50,025 nt of DNA from an uncultured Spirochaetales bacterium (GTDB lineage: Bacteria; Spirochaetota; Spirochaetia; Sphaerochaetales; Sphaerochaetaceae), in assembly GCA_944390025.1 (NCBI GenBank), contig CALXOK010000011.1, positions 1 to 50,025 on the forward strand. The letters run 5' to 3'. Below the pieces are notes generated by a model. That model was not told the DNA's origin and ran no database searches. It saw nothing but the letters and a program-made list of their open reading frames with translations. This document shows positions 7,533 to 16,265 of the stretch, piece after piece (within the stretch, counting starts at the first letter, position 1; the number at the start of each line of letters is the position of its first letter). The translations under genes and the position numbers were made by a program.

Positions 7533-9316
7533 TGCTCCTGATCCTCATCAAGGGTGAAACCGTCACCCGTGTTCTCATTATGCACGCTGAAGGCATCAAT
7601 CATGCTGTTGAGCATGATTTCGGTCTCTGCGGCGTTCTCTCCCAGCAGGGAAGCAATCTGCTGTACTGTCTCAAGAGACTTCTGGATGACATCCTCCGCC
7701 TTCTTGACGACTGTCTCTCTTCTGACTGTCGGGTTCGTGATATCCTCAAACATCGCACCAAGGAGACGTCCTGCCTCAACGAGGAAGAAAGTGACCCTGA
7801 GGAACTTGTCCTTGTAGTGCAGACGGTACTGGTTGCGCTTCTGGGCATAGAACTCATCGCTGAACTTCTGATAGAAAGGCACAAAGCGCTCAAGAGGAAG
7901 ACCGTTTACAAGAGACAGCATGCTCTCATCGAGAATCGCCTCATCCATATCCCCGAAGATCCTGAGGAAGTTGAGGTTGCAGTCCGCGATATTGAGGTCC
8001 TTGTTGACAATGACAATCGCATTGGGAATCGTACGAAGAAGAACATCGACCTTGCTCTGTGCTTCCTTGCGCATCTTTGTCACGCACATCTCCGCCTCAG
8101 CCATGCCGGACAGATAAGCCACAGCCATATCGCGGCAGGTATTGTAGCCGCAGCCTCCGCAGTTGAGCTCATCCTCCTTGCTTGTCTTTCCAAGCTCAAG
8201 AAGTGCTTGGGCAATCTCCTCTTCAGTGAAGTGTCTGCTGAAGCTGACTGACTCCTGAGGAATGACTGTCTTAAGCAGGCCGTAACCCTTTTCAAGCACC
8301 TCGGTGACAAAGTCCTCATCAGGAGTGAAAAGCTTCTCTCCTGAAGCAAGGCGTGAGCGGGTGAAGCGCACGACAGCGCTCTTGCGTTCAGCAAGCGAGA
8401 CGGATTTGTTGCCCACCGGGCCGTTGATGCATCCTCCCTCGCAGCTGAGAAGCTCGAGAAACGGCATTGACGGATCAAGCTTTGTGAAGACCTGTCCGAT
8501 CTCCCCCATTCCGGAAAGCGGAACAGCGTCCTGACAGAAGGCACCCTTGCCCCAGAGTTCGGAGGTCACAATCTGACCGTTCTCAACCGGATAGAAGGCA
8601 CTCACGCCGGCCTTTGCCGGTGAGAAAGGAAGAGCATCAGCCGGGTCTGCATCATCAAGGCTGAATCCCTCGTCCTTCATCCAGGTGGCGAACTCATCCC
8701 ATGTCAGTGCGATATCAGGATAGCCCGGGGCTATGTCGGCTTCGTTCTTCTTGGCCACGCACGGTCCGATGAAGATGATTCCGATATCCTCTCCATAAGT
8801 CTTTCTAAGGTATGCACAGTGTGTCTGCAGCGGAGAAGGAACCTTCGCAAGGTATTCCAGATCCTGAGGATAGTATTTCTTCACCAGTTCTACGACAGAT
8901 GGACATGCCGTAGAGACCCATGGGCACTTTCCATCATGCTCTTTTGCGTATCTGTCGATTGCGGCAGAGACAAAGGCGGCTCCGATTGCAGTCTCGCTGA
9001 CAGCGGCAAAGCCCAGTCTCTTGAGAGCGGCAAGGACTTTTTCTTCCTTACCCTCATACTCGCTTGCGAAAGACGGTGCAAGCGAGCAGATGACCTTGTC
9101 CTTGGTTCCCATGAGAATCTTGGCTCTTGAAAGGTCATTCCTTATTTTCTTTGCATTGTTGGGGCAGACGGCGACACAGCGGCCGCAGAAGATACAGCGT
9201 TCCTTGATGATGACGGCACTTCCGTCCTTAATCTGAATGGCTTTGACAGGGCAGGTCCTGACGCACTTGTAGCAGTCCCTGCAGTTGGTTGTCTCGGTGT
9301 AAACAGGATAGAGCAT
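7529..9316 (-). CDS. Sensory [FeFe] hydrogenase with PAS domain, HfsB/HydS-like
   Basis: A 595-residue protein: two 4Fe-4S ferredoxin motifs (residues 12-22, 41-51), a hydrogenase H-cluster domain (about 75-340), an extra Fe-S motif (CGGCGYNTC, 386-394) and a PAS domain (about 425-530). Cluster ligands are present in VSTACPSV (C138), IGPCVAKK (C186) and SCEGGC (C292, C296). The residue before C138 is alanine instead of the proton-shuttling cysteine, and glycine replaces methionine before PC. Both changes are known from sensory group C hydrogenases such as Thermotoga HydS, which have low activity. It is therefore inferred to sense H2 or redox state and signal through the PAS domain to the overlapping phosphatase. 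The start has GGAGAAA upstream. Confidence 0.88.
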   Translation of the reverse strand: MLYPVYTETTNCRDCYKCVRTCPVKAIQIKDGSAVIIKERCIFCGRCVAVCPNNAKKIRNDLSRAKILMGTKDKVICSLAPSFASEYEGKEEKVLAALKRLGFAAVSETAIGAAFVSAAIDRYAKEHDGKCPWVSTACPSVVELVKKYYPQDLEYLAKVPSPLQTHCAYLRKTYGEDIGIIFIGPCVAKKNEADIAPGYPDIALTWDEFATWMKDEGFSLDDADPADALPFSPAKAGVSAFYPVENGQIVTSELWGKGAFCQDAVPLSGMGEIGQVFTKLDPSMPFLELLSCEGGCINGPVGNKSVSLAERKSAVVRFTRSRLASGEKLFTPDEDFVTEVLEKGYGLLKTVIPQESVSFSRHFTEEEIAQALLELGKTSKEDELNCGGCGYNTCRDMAVAYLSGMAEAEMCVTKMRKEAQSKVDVLLRTIPNAIVIVNKDLNIADCNLNFLRIFGDMDEAILDESMLSLVNGLPLERFVPFYQKFSDEFYAQKRNQYRLHYKDKFLRVTFFLVEAGRLLGAMFEDITNPTVRRETVVKKAEDVIQKSLETVQQIASLLGENAAETEIMLNSMIDAFSVHNENTGDGFTLDEDQEQ

Positions 9317-9318
9317 GA

Positions 9319-9567
9319 TTATTTCTCCAGGGCTTTTGCGATATGAGTGATTGCCTCTTCCGGAGTCAGTCCGGAATAGTCAGTGCCGTCGATTCTGAGA
9401 TTGGGACCGAACTTGCATTTGCCAAGGCACAGATGGCCGACAAGCTCGACTCTGTCTGCAAGGTCTTTCTCATTGATATATGCTTCTATTGCCTGAAGAA
9501 TCTCGCTGTTGCCGCGGGCAAAGCAGCTGGATCCCATGCAAAGTTCGACTGAAATCTTGTCTGCCAT
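9319..9567 (-). CDS. Small thioredoxin-fold [2Fe-2S] ferredoxin, first gene of the operon
   Basis: An 82-residue NuoE/HydC-type ferredoxin with CMGSSCFARGN and HLCLGKCKFGP as cluster cysteines. Compared with the copy at 6063-6323 it has a different second motif and a longer charged helix. I prefer the ATG at 9567 because GAGGT sits 8 bases upstream; an in-frame ATG at 9573 would be too close to that site. The stop lies 2 bases before the sensory hydrogenase start. It may deliver electrons to that hydrogenase. It corresponds in place and type to hfsA of Thermoanaerobacterium as I recall it. Confidence 0.78.
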   Translation of the reverse strand: MADKISVELCMGSSCFARGNSEILQAIEAYINEKDLADRVELVGHLCLGKCKFGPNLRIDGTDYSGLTPEEAITHIAKALEK

Positions 9568-9681
9568 CCTCATTTACCTCTCACAAAAGAGTAACCCGGG
9601 AATTTTCCTTAGTCAATAAAATGCAATAATGCAAACAGATAACAGACTCATAGGCGCCAGGAACACACATTCAGAAAGCAA

Positions 9682-9723
9682 AAGCCCGCATTAATGATAC
9701 GCTGTTCACATTAATACGGGCTT
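9682..9723 (-). terminator. Terminator downstream of ispH
   Basis: A strong hairpin (AAGCCCG and ATTAATG arms with one mismatch) followed on the minus strand by TTTTGCTTTC, about 30 bases past the ispH stop codon. It separates ispH from the hydrogenase operon. Confidence 0.8.
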
Positions 9724-9751
9724 ATGAAGAATAATAGTGCAGAATGTAATT

Positions 9752-10621
9752 TTAACTTGCGCTATTGCCACCACTGGATGGCAATAATATGCCGCCGCGG
9801 CTTTCCAGGAAGGAAATGACCTCACTGACCTGCTTCGGACTGACTGAAGCACCTGCACAAATGCCGATATCATGGGCATCAAGCATCTCATCCGAAATGG
9901 ACTCCGGGCCGTCAATCATAAAGGCTTTGACACCACATGAAAGCGCGAGGTTGTAAAGCGCTGTCGTATTCGCGCTCTGAGGCTCTCCGATGACAAAGAC
10001 GGTATCGCACTGTCTGGAAAGAACGCTCACAGCCTGACGGCGGCGGGTTGATGCCATGCAGATGTTATTCGTGTATTTCACATCCACTCCTCTGTCAGAG
10101 AGAATCTTTTTGAAGCGTGCAAGCTTCTCGGATGAGAAAGTAGTCTGAATGACACAGTCATAGCTGAGAGAGGGATCAATCTGGTTCAGATCCTCCTCAT
10201 TCTCTATGACATGGTACGGGACATTCAGATAGCTGACGGTTGCGACAGTCTCTGCGTGGTTGCGGATACCGAAATAGAGGACAGGCTTCTTCTCCTCGCT
10301 GCAGCGCATCTGATTTGCAAATACAATGCGGCAGGTGCCGTCAATGAGAGTATAGCCCTTCTGTTCAAACTCGGCTCTCAGCTCTCTGGTGATTCCATGC
10401 GCCCTTATAAGCGCAATGCCCGGCTGACCGTCTTCAGGCCTGTTTATGACATTAAGCCCCTGAGAGGCAAAGGAGGAGACCACCTTGTCATTGTGGACAA
10501 GCTTTCCGATTGAATAGAGATTCTTATCAGGATTCTCATCAATCATCTTCTGAGCGAGAGAGCAGGCTACCTGCACACCCCGGCAGAATCCGTAGACAGA
10601 TGCAAGATGTATGTTGAACAT
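9752..10621 (-). CDS. ispH: 4-hydroxy-3-methylbut-2-enyl diphosphate reductase
   Basis: Last enzyme of the MEP isoprenoid pathway; it reduces HMBPP to IPP and DMAPP with a [4Fe-4S] cluster. The three cluster cysteines are in GFCRGV (C13), DGTC (near 97) and NNICMAST (near 197). Substrate residues are recognisable: GKLVHN, RAHG, NHAE, QTTFS, SANT and the AGASVSP end. The length of 289 matches the family. Some motifs are unusual (NHAE for HPE, CMAST for CDAT), so it is a divergent member. The start has AAGGAATAA upstream. It sits alone between two terminators. Confidence 0.92.
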   Translation of the reverse strand: MFNIHLASVYGFCRGVQVACSLAQKMIDENPDKNLYSIGKLVHNDKVVSSFASQGLNVINRPEDGQPGIALIRAHGITRELRAEFEQKGYTLIDGTCRIVFANQMRCSEEKKPVLYFGIRNHAETVATVSYLNVPYHVIENEEDLNQIDPSLSYDCVIQTTFSSEKLARFKKILSDRGVDVKYTNNICMASTRRRQAVSVLSRQCDTVFVIGEPQSANTTALYNLALSCGVKAFMIDGPESISDEMLDAHDIGICAGASVSPKQVSEVISFLESRGGILLPSSGGNSAS

Positions 10622-10643
10622 TTATTCCTTAAATAAAAAAACA

Positions 10644-10663
10644 GACCGCCTGAATAAGCGGTC
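10644..10663 (-). terminator. Terminator between yajC and ispH
   Basis: A GACCGC/GCGGTC stem followed on the minus strand by TGTTTTTTTATTT. It ends just before the ispH start codon, so the T-tract overlaps the ispH leader. Confidence 0.75.
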
Positions 10664-10681
10664 CGGTATTAAGCTTAAGCC

Positions 10682-11092
10682 TTACTTGTTCTCAGGAGCC
10701 TTGAACTCGACGGTGTTGTCAGGAACATCGTCCTTCTTCTCCTCAGTCTTGGCCTCTTCTTTTTTCTCTTCAGCCTTAGGCTCATCCTTCTTCTTGTTCG
10801 GGTTGGCCTTTGCTCCATCCTTGTTCACGACAGTTGAGATGGCACTCTTTGTGAACTCCATGCGGGTATTGTCATCAACCTTGATGACGACTGTCTGCTC
10901 CTTGACTGTGACGACTGTACCGTGGATGCCTCCGATTGTGATGACCTTGTCACCCTTCTTCATGGCATCAAGCATTGCCTTTGTCTCCTTATCTCTCTTC
11001 TTCTGCGGTCTGATGATCAGGAAGTAGAAGATTGCGATAATAGCGACAAACATGATAATCGTTGTCGTCATTGAACCTGATGTTGAACTCAT
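10682..11092 (-). CDS. yajC: Preprotein translocase accessory subunit YajC
   Basis: Small inner-membrane partner of SecDF/SecYEG. It has one N-terminal transmembrane segment (TTTIIMFVAIIAIFYFLI), then the conserved RPQKKRDKE and the domain GDKVITIGGIHGTVV. The last 40 residues are an unusually charged Lys/Glu-rich tail not typical of YajC. The start is the ATG at 11092 with GAGGAA upstream, giving 136 residues; the frame extends to 11158 but lacks a site there. secD and secF, the usual neighbours, are absent. Confidence 0.92.
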   Translation of the reverse strand: MSSTSGSMTTTIIMFVAIIAIFYFLIIRPQKKRDKETKAMLDAMKKGDKVITIGGIHGTVVTVKEQTVVIKVDDNTRMEFTKSAISTVVNKDGAKANPNKKKDEPKAEEKKEEAKTEEKKDDVPDNTVEFKAPENK

Positions 11093-11373
11093 ATAATTCC
11101 TCACAAATATTTTCTGAATGAAATTTAACGTTGAAAAAGTAGCATTAATGCATTCCACTCGTCAAGGATGAGAGAGTACAGGATTCTCAAGGACCTGACT
11201 GTTACAGGAGAAGGAGAATCATCATCTGGTCAAACGTTCATATTGACTTCTGCTTGAGCTCATTAACAAGCTGATTAACACCAAAACTGAGAAAAATGTA
11301 ATTTCTCTGATTAACTGTACTTAACAGAAGATTCCTCTCTCCTTCCATGTTACGATGTAAGAAAACAATTTTA

Positions 11374-11385
11374 GGGGGGGGGGGG
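11374..11385 (+). repeat. Homopolymer of 12 G directly before a lipoprotein start
   Basis: Twelve consecutive G residues end exactly at the ATG of the lipoprotein gene. No other G run in the window exceeds six. The tract lies where the ribosome binding site should be and no other Shine-Dalgarno sequence is present. Tracts like this slip during replication and are classic phase-variation switches. Confidence 0.9.
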
Positions 11386-12598
11386 ATGAAAAAAGCTCTT
11401 TCTGCAATCATTGCATTATTAATCGCATTCCTTCTTCTTTCCTGTAACGGTCAGATACAGAACAAAGGAGAAGACTCAACCGGAAACAATCCAGCGCCAC
11501 AAGTTGAAGCATGGTCAATCACACAGAACCGTCTTGATACAGAGACAGTAATGCTTGTGAGTACAGACAGTTTAATAACCAAAACTGAATCTGACGCCAA
11601 TGTGACAGTAACAACAGACGAGCAAACCGGAATCAAGACAATAGAAGTCAAAAGTGGCATACAAGAAGGCAACATAACTATCCTTGAAGGTTCAAAAGTC
11701 ACTTTCACTCCTAAGAATCAGGTATCATCTGCTTCAAAAGCGGCAAAATATACTGCTGAATATGAAATCGTTGCTGAAATCAAAGCAAAAATCAGTTCAA
11801 CTTCAGACTCTTCTGGTTCAACAACGCAAGAGAAAGAGCTGAATATCAGCTATAGTGCTACTACAAGCAACATTGAGACTCTTAAAGACATCAAGACTAC
11901 AGAAATCAAGGCAACAACAGCAAAAGGAGATGAACTATACACCAGCACATCAACTCCCACTGCACTGCTCGTGAAGAGCTATGACCAGCAGATTGATGAT
12001 ATGATTCTGGACTATGTAAAGGGAAATCAAGTTTCTGGTTTTGATGTCGATGAGGAAAGATCATTCTACTCCATGGGCAAGGGCTGGATTTACTTCAAAT
12101 CCACTGAAGACAACGAGTACCACAAAGTAAATTTCACCGTTAGCAAAGTGGAAAATGGTACTGATTTTACAATCACAAGCAAGACTTTTGATGGCTGGTG
12201 CGAAAGCACTGATGGAGAAGAAGGCCTGAAAGTATCTGAACATCCTGCGGTTAAAGATGAGGATACAAAGATGCCTCTTAGTGACCAGGATATTATCGAC
12301 CTTACAGCCCAGCTGTACGCGTATTTTATCCGTTATATACCCAAAGTTTTAGAGACATCGCCTTGGCCACAAGAGATAACCCCCATTGGAGATAAAGATT
12401 TTAAATTCGAGAATTATACAGAAGAAAGCTTCTTCGGTACTAAAAAGACAATCAATGGTACCATTACTAATTCCGGTGAGATTAGTGCCAATTTAACAGA
12501 TTTCACAGTTAATGGGAAAAACTATGGTATCCGCATCGGCGGCTATTCTGACGGCTCTTATGTCGGAGGACAAGCAACTTATGCTTATATAACATCTA
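11386..12598 (+). pseudogene. Lipoprotein gene, 5' part, cut by IS630 element
   Basis: Encodes a secreted lipoprotein: MKKALSAIIALLIAFLLLSC has a hydrophobic core and a lipobox ending at Cys20, followed by a polar Ser/Thr/Lys-rich region of beta-strand character. As it stands the frame runs into the insertion sequence and stops at 12609 (407 residues). Joining 12598 to 13863 restores one frame of about 537 residues, so the intact protein carried a further 130 residues. I do not recognise the family; an outer-surface location is inferred from the signal. Start chosen at the ATG after the G tract, since the upstream ATG at 11347 would place the signal peptide 13 residues in. Confidence 0.8.
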
Positions 12599-12680
12599 GT
12601 AGTCTGTAACATCTAAACATTTAAATTTATTTCAACTTGTCTTATCCTTTCCTTATCACGACAATAAGGGAAGGAAGGCT

Positions 12681-13160
12681 ATGTCAAAGTACCGCAAGTT
12701 GAACATCATTCTGACAAAAGAGGAGCGCAGCGAGCTTGAATCCGTTGTTTGCAAGGGAAACTCTGGTGCCATGGAAATCAGGAGGGCAAATGTTCTCCTG
12801 ATGGCAGACCGGGGAGAAGGTCATGAGAGAGTCAAGGATGTTGACATAGCGAAGGCCCTGGGCATCACGATACAGGCCATCCATGATATCAAGGTGAGGT
12901 TCCTCGAAAGGAAGGGAGGAGAGGATCCGGTCCAGGGAATCCGTCGAAAGAAGCGGGAGACACCGCCAGTCGCGCCAAAGATCACGGGTGATGTTGCAGC
13001 CAGGATAACGGCAATCGCCTGTTCAGAGCCTCCCGAGGGCAGGTCGAGATGGACGCTGAGGCTCATTGCCGACAGGGCCGTTGAACTTCAGATAGTCGAC
13101 TCGGTATCACATACGGAAGTCGGCAGGATTTTAAAAAAAACCGCTTCCGGCCCCATCTGA
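12681..13160 (+). CDS. IS630 transposase, first frame (DNA-binding part)
   Basis: The 159-residue N-terminal part. It carries a helix-turn-helix region (VDIAKALGITIQAIHDIKVRFL) and a linker ending in VGRILKK. It binds the terminal repeats. The frame stops at 13160 shortly after a run of eight A (13133-13140). The second frame continues the family sequence exactly from that run, so a -1 slip there yields the full enzyme. The start has GGAAGGAAGG upstream. Without the slip this product could act as a binding-only inhibitor, as in some other IS families; that is inference. Confidence 0.88.
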   Translation: MSKYRKLNIILTKEERSELESVVCKGNSGAMEIRRANVLLMADRGEGHERVKDVDIAKALGITIQAIHDIKVRFLERKGGEDPVQGIRRKKRETPPVAPKITGDVAARITAIACSEPPEGRSRWTLRLIADRAVELQIVDSVSHTEVGRILKKTASGPI

Positions 13161-13165
13161 AGAAG

Positions 13166-13846
13166 ATGTGGTGCATTCCACCACATCAGAATGCCGAGTT
13201 TGTCCAGCACATGGAGGATGTGCTTGAGATATATTCCCGACCATTGGACAGTCGCATCCCGGTCGTGTGCATGGACGAGCAGCCCATCCAGCTTCTTGCC
13301 GATTCGAGAGAGCCGATACATCTGTCGCAGGACAATCACACCGAGAAGGTCGACCACGAATACATCAGATGCGGCACTTGCAATTCCTTCATGTTCACAG
13401 AGCCCCTTGGGGGCTGGAGACACGTGGAGATAACCCGGACGAGGACCAAGTCCGACTGGGCGAAGCAGATCAAATGGCTTGTAGACGAGGTCTACGGCGA
13501 TGCCGACAATATCATACTTGTCTGCGACAACCTCAATACACACAAGCTCTCTTCCCTGTACGAGAACTTCACGGCAGAAGAAGCATTCAGGCTGTGCCAG
13601 AAGATCGAGCTCCATCATACTCCAAAGCATGGAAGTTGGCTCAATATGGCAGAGATTGAGCTGTCTGTCTTCACTGGGCAATGCCTCAACCGGAGAATTG
13701 ACACAATAGAGGCTCTTCAGAAGGAGGCTTCCGCCTGGCATGACGCACGCAATCAAAGGCAGAAAGGAATCAATTGGCAGTTCACCACAGATGATGCCAG
13801 AGTAAAGCTCAAGACGCTCTACCCTGTCATCGAATTAAAGGATTAG
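13166..13846 (+). CDS. IS630 transposase, second frame (DDE catalytic part)
   Basis: The catalytic part, about 226 residues from its first ATG, although its homology extends back to the A8 run (RFRPHLKKMWCIPPHQ). The DDE triad is visible: VVCMDEQPIQ, then ILVCDNLNTH, then SWLNMAEIELSVF with the glutamate. There is no ribosome binding site at 13166, so it is almost certainly made as a -1 frameshift fusion with the upstream frame, about 385 residues in all. The long frame on the opposite strand is a shadow. Confidence 0.88.
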   Translation: MWCIPPHQNAEFVQHMEDVLEIYSRPLDSRIPVVCMDEQPIQLLADSREPIHLSQDNHTEKVDHEYIRCGTCNSFMFTEPLGGWRHVEITRTRTKSDWAKQIKWLVDEVYGDADNIILVCDNLNTHKLSSLYENFTAEEAFRLCQKIELHHTPKHGSWLNMAEIELSVFTGQCLNRRIDTIEALQKEASAWHDARNQRQKGINWQFTTDDARVKLKTLYPVIELKD

Positions 13847-13862
13847 GTGTTACAGGCTACTA

Positions 13863-14263
13863 GGGAAGAAGAATACTCATACAACTACCTTGTTGATGAA
13901 ATCTACAAAGTCTGTGTCAGAGTCTTCGCTACATCAAATATGGCAGGAAAGCCTGTGAATAAGTTACTATCAACGGATGGAACAGAATTCAAGTTGGAAG
14001 ATGAACAAATCACACTAGCAGGCCTGAATTATTCCGGATCTCTCACTTTCTACGACAACAAAACCAGATTTGAAACGAATCAGGTAATTGAAGATACCGC
14101 CTATGGCGGCCCTAGTGTGGAAATCACTGGTAGCGGAACAATCAGCAATGGAAATATCAAATGGGAAGAAGCTGATTTAGACAGTTTTGGCAAATGCACC
14201 GACTCTGAACTGAACTACATAAACAAAATCATGGAGGTCGAGTTCAGTGCCATCAAAAAGTGA
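13863..14263 (+). pseudogene. Lipoprotein gene, 3' part, downstream of IS630 element
   Basis: The C-terminal 130 or so residues of the lipoprotein that begins at 11386. The frame continues from the 5' part when the element and one TA are removed (...AYITS joined to REEEYSYNYLVDEIYK). It has no start signal of its own. The in-frame GTG at 13847 lies in the insertion sequence end. The sequence is Thr/Ser/Glu-rich with short beta-strand-like repeats. Confidence 0.8.
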
Positions 14264-14352
14264 ACAAAATACACACTAGAATTTAATACGTGTTTGTCAC
14301 TAAGAAAAACATGTACCCGCAATAAAAAACCGAATTCGGGAACATAAGAATG

Positions 14353-14384
14353 AACAAAGCAGAGCTCTGACACTCTGCTTTGTT
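14353..14384. terminator. Bidirectional terminator between lipoprotein gene and groEL
   Basis: A 12-bp perfect stem (AACAAAGCAGAG/CTCTGCTTTGTT) with an 8-base loop, T-rich on both sides. It lies between the converging lipoprotein gene and groEL and can end both transcripts. Confidence 0.85.
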
Positions 14385-14415
14385 TCATTATTCAATGATG
14401 CTGAATCTTTTCAGA

Positions 14416-16047
14416 TTACATCATGCCGCCCATGCCGGCACCTGCCTGAGGAGCTGCTGGCTCTGGTGCAGGAATGTCTGTGACAGCACACTCTGTTGTG
14501 AGAATGAGAGCTGCAATTGAAGCTGCGTTCTGCAGTGCAGAGCGTGTGACCTTGGCCGGGTCTGTAATACCAGCCTCAACCATGTTGACCCACTTCATCG
14601 CATTGGCATCGAAACCGACACCCTTCTTCTCGTTCTTGCAGTGGTCAGCGATGACTGCACCGTCAAGACCTGCGTTTGCAGCAATCTGTCTGATAGGCTC
14701 CTCAAGAGCTCTCTTGACAATGTTGTAACCAATCTTCTCGTCTTCTGTGAGCTTGGAGATGTCCTTCTTGTCCATCTCGACAGCAGCCTGGACGAGTGCC
14801 ACACCGCCACCAGGGATGACACCCTCCTCGATAGCAGCACGTGTTGCGGAAAGAGCATCCTCGACACGATGCTTCTTCTCCTTGAGTTCAACCTCAGTTG
14901 CAGCACCGACATTGATGAGTGCGACACCGCCGGCAAGCTTTGCAAGGCGCTCCTGAAGCTTCTCCTTGTCATACTCGCTTGTGGAATCGAGAATCTGAGC
15001 CTTAATCTGGGCGATTCTGTCCTTGATTGCATCAGAAGAACCTGCACCGCTGATGATTGTGGTGTTCTCCTTCTCAACCTTGACACTCTTTGCACGGCCG
15101 AGCATTGAAAGGTCAGCATTCTCAAGCTTCATGCCAAGCTCTTCTGTGATGACCTGACCGCCTGTGAGAATTGCGATATCCTCAAGCATTGCCTTTCTTC
15201 TGTCACCAAAGCCAGGAGCCTTGACAGCAACGACATTCAGTGTGCCTCTGACAGAGTTGAGAACCAGTGTTGTAAGAGCTTCACCGTCAACATCCTCTGC
15301 GATAATCAGAAGACCCTTGCCTGTCTGAACAACCTTCTCGAGAATCGGGAGAAGATCCTTCATGTTGCTGATCTTCTTGTCATAGATAAGGATATACGGG
15401 TTATCCATGACACTTGTCATGGTATCGCGGTTGTTGCAGAAATAAGCGGAAAGATAACCGCGGTCGAACTGCATTCCTTCAACGAAGTCAACTGTTGTCT
15501 CGATTGTCTTGGACTCCTCGACTGTGATGACACCATCCTTACCGACCTTGTCCATTGCGTTTGCAATCTCATCACCAATTGACCTGTCGTTGTTTGCGGA
15601 AATGGAAGCGACCTGAGCAATCTCCTCCTTGTCCTGAATCATCTTTGCCTGCTTCCTGACTTCCTCGACTGCATCAGCGACTGCAAGGTCAATACCTCTT
15701 CTGATACCCATCGGGTTGACACCGGAAGCGACGCTCTTCATTCCTTCCTTTGTAATTGCCCATGCAAGAACTGTTGCGGTTGTCGTACCGTCACCAGCGA
15801 CATCATTTGTCTTGGATGCGACTTCCTTGAGAAGCTGTGCGCCCATGTTCTCGAACGGATCCTCGAGCTCAATCTCCTTTGCGACGGAGACACCGTCCTT
15901 AGTCACAGTAGGAGCACCGTACTTCTTGTCCAGAAGAACCAGACGGCCCTTCGGTCCGAGCGTTGTCATGACTGCCTTTGAAATCTTCTCAACTCCGTTA
16001 ACAAGAGACTTGCGTGCCTCTTCATTGAATTGAAGCTGTTTTGCCAT
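14416..16047 (-). CDS. groEL: 60 kDa chaperonin GroEL
   Basis: Full-length chaperonin of 543 residues. Typical sequences include [15 protein letters not shown] [52 protein letters not shown] and the C-terminal Gly-Met tail GAGMGGMM. It folds proteins in an ATP-driven double ring with GroES. groES is not adjacent, so groEL stands alone here, as it does in some other spirochaetes. The start has AAGGAGAG 9 bases upstream. No CIRCE element is present; instead two long palindromes lie in the promoter region, so heat-shock control may use a different repressor or activator. Confidence 0.98.
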   Translation of the reverse strand: MAKQLQFNEEARKSLVNGVEKISKAVMTTLGPKGRLVLLDKKYGAPTVTKDGVSVAKEIELEDPFENMGAQLLKEVASKTNDVAGDGTTTATVLAWAITKEGMKSVASGVNPMGIRRGIDLAVADAVEEVRKQAKMIQDKEEIAQVASISANNDRSIGDEIANAMDKVGKDGVITVEESKTIETTVDFVEGMQFDRGYLSAYFCNNRDTMTSVMDNPYILIYDKKISNMKDLLPILEKVVQTGKGLLIIAEDVDGEALTTLVLNSVRGTLNVVAVKAPGFGDRRKAMLEDIAILTGGQVITEELGMKLENADLSMLGRAKSVKVEKENTTIISGAGSSDAIKDRIAQIKAQILDSTSEYDKEKLQERLAKLAGGVALINVGAATEVELKEKKHRVEDALSATRAAIEEGVIPGGGVALVQAAVEMDKKDISKLTEDEKIGYNIVKRALEEPIRQIAANAGLDGAVIADHCKNEKKGVGFDANAMKWVNMVEAGITDPAKVTRSALQNAASIAALILTTECAVTDIPAPEPAAPQAGAGMGGMM

Positions 16048-16132
16048 AATCTATCATCTCTCCTTAATAAATTACTTTATAGGTTTTAGCACCATTGCAT
16101 AAAATACAGATTAAAAAGATAAACGGCAAGAT

Positions 16133-16182
16133 AATTTATCAAGGTGACCTTGACAAATTTATCCAACTCGGTTTGATAAATT
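16133..16182 (-). promoter_or_regulatory. Tandem 27-bp palindromes upstream of groEL
   Basis: Two palindromic sites of equal length overlap by four bases: 16133-16159 and 16156-16182. Both have outer arms AATTTATC or a close variant and its inverse; the first has an inner core TCAAGGTGACCTTGA with 7-bp perfect arms. A third inverted repeat (TTTGAT/ATCAAA) follows to the right. On the minus strand TTGTCA and TATCTT with 17-base spacing form a possible promoter running through the first site. The arrangement is that of a repressor or activator binding as two dimers. Not CIRCE. Confidence 0.65.
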
Positions 16183-16265
16183 CATCAAACTCAGAATCTG
16201 AAAAAGAATGATCACCGCTTTCCCTCTTCGCTTTGCCAGCTGCCTGAACTGGGCATTGGTGAGCT

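Larger units (their letters stand above)
12599..13860 (+). mobile_element. IS630-family insertion sequence, 1262 bp
   Basis: Bounded by 18-bp inverted repeats with two mismatches (12599-12616 against 13843-13860) and flanked by TA on each side (12597-12598 and 13861-13862), the target duplication typical of IS630/Tc1-mariner elements. It contains one transposase gene in two overlapping frames. It has split a lipoprotein gene without disturbing the reading frame of either half, so the insertion is probably recent. Confidence 0.92.

Noticed and set aside
13088..13756. 222-residue frame on the minus strand inside the IS630 element
   Set aside because: It is a shadow of the catalytic transposase frame; it has no ribosome site and no recognisable domain.
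13736..13756. Sigma-54-like TGGCATGACGCACGCAA inside the transposase gene
   Set aside because: Inside coding sequence, with poor -12 context and nothing downstream to express.
16090..16110. TTAGCAC near groEL as a CIRCE half site
   Set aside because: The matching GAGTGCTAA half is missing at the required 9-base spacing.
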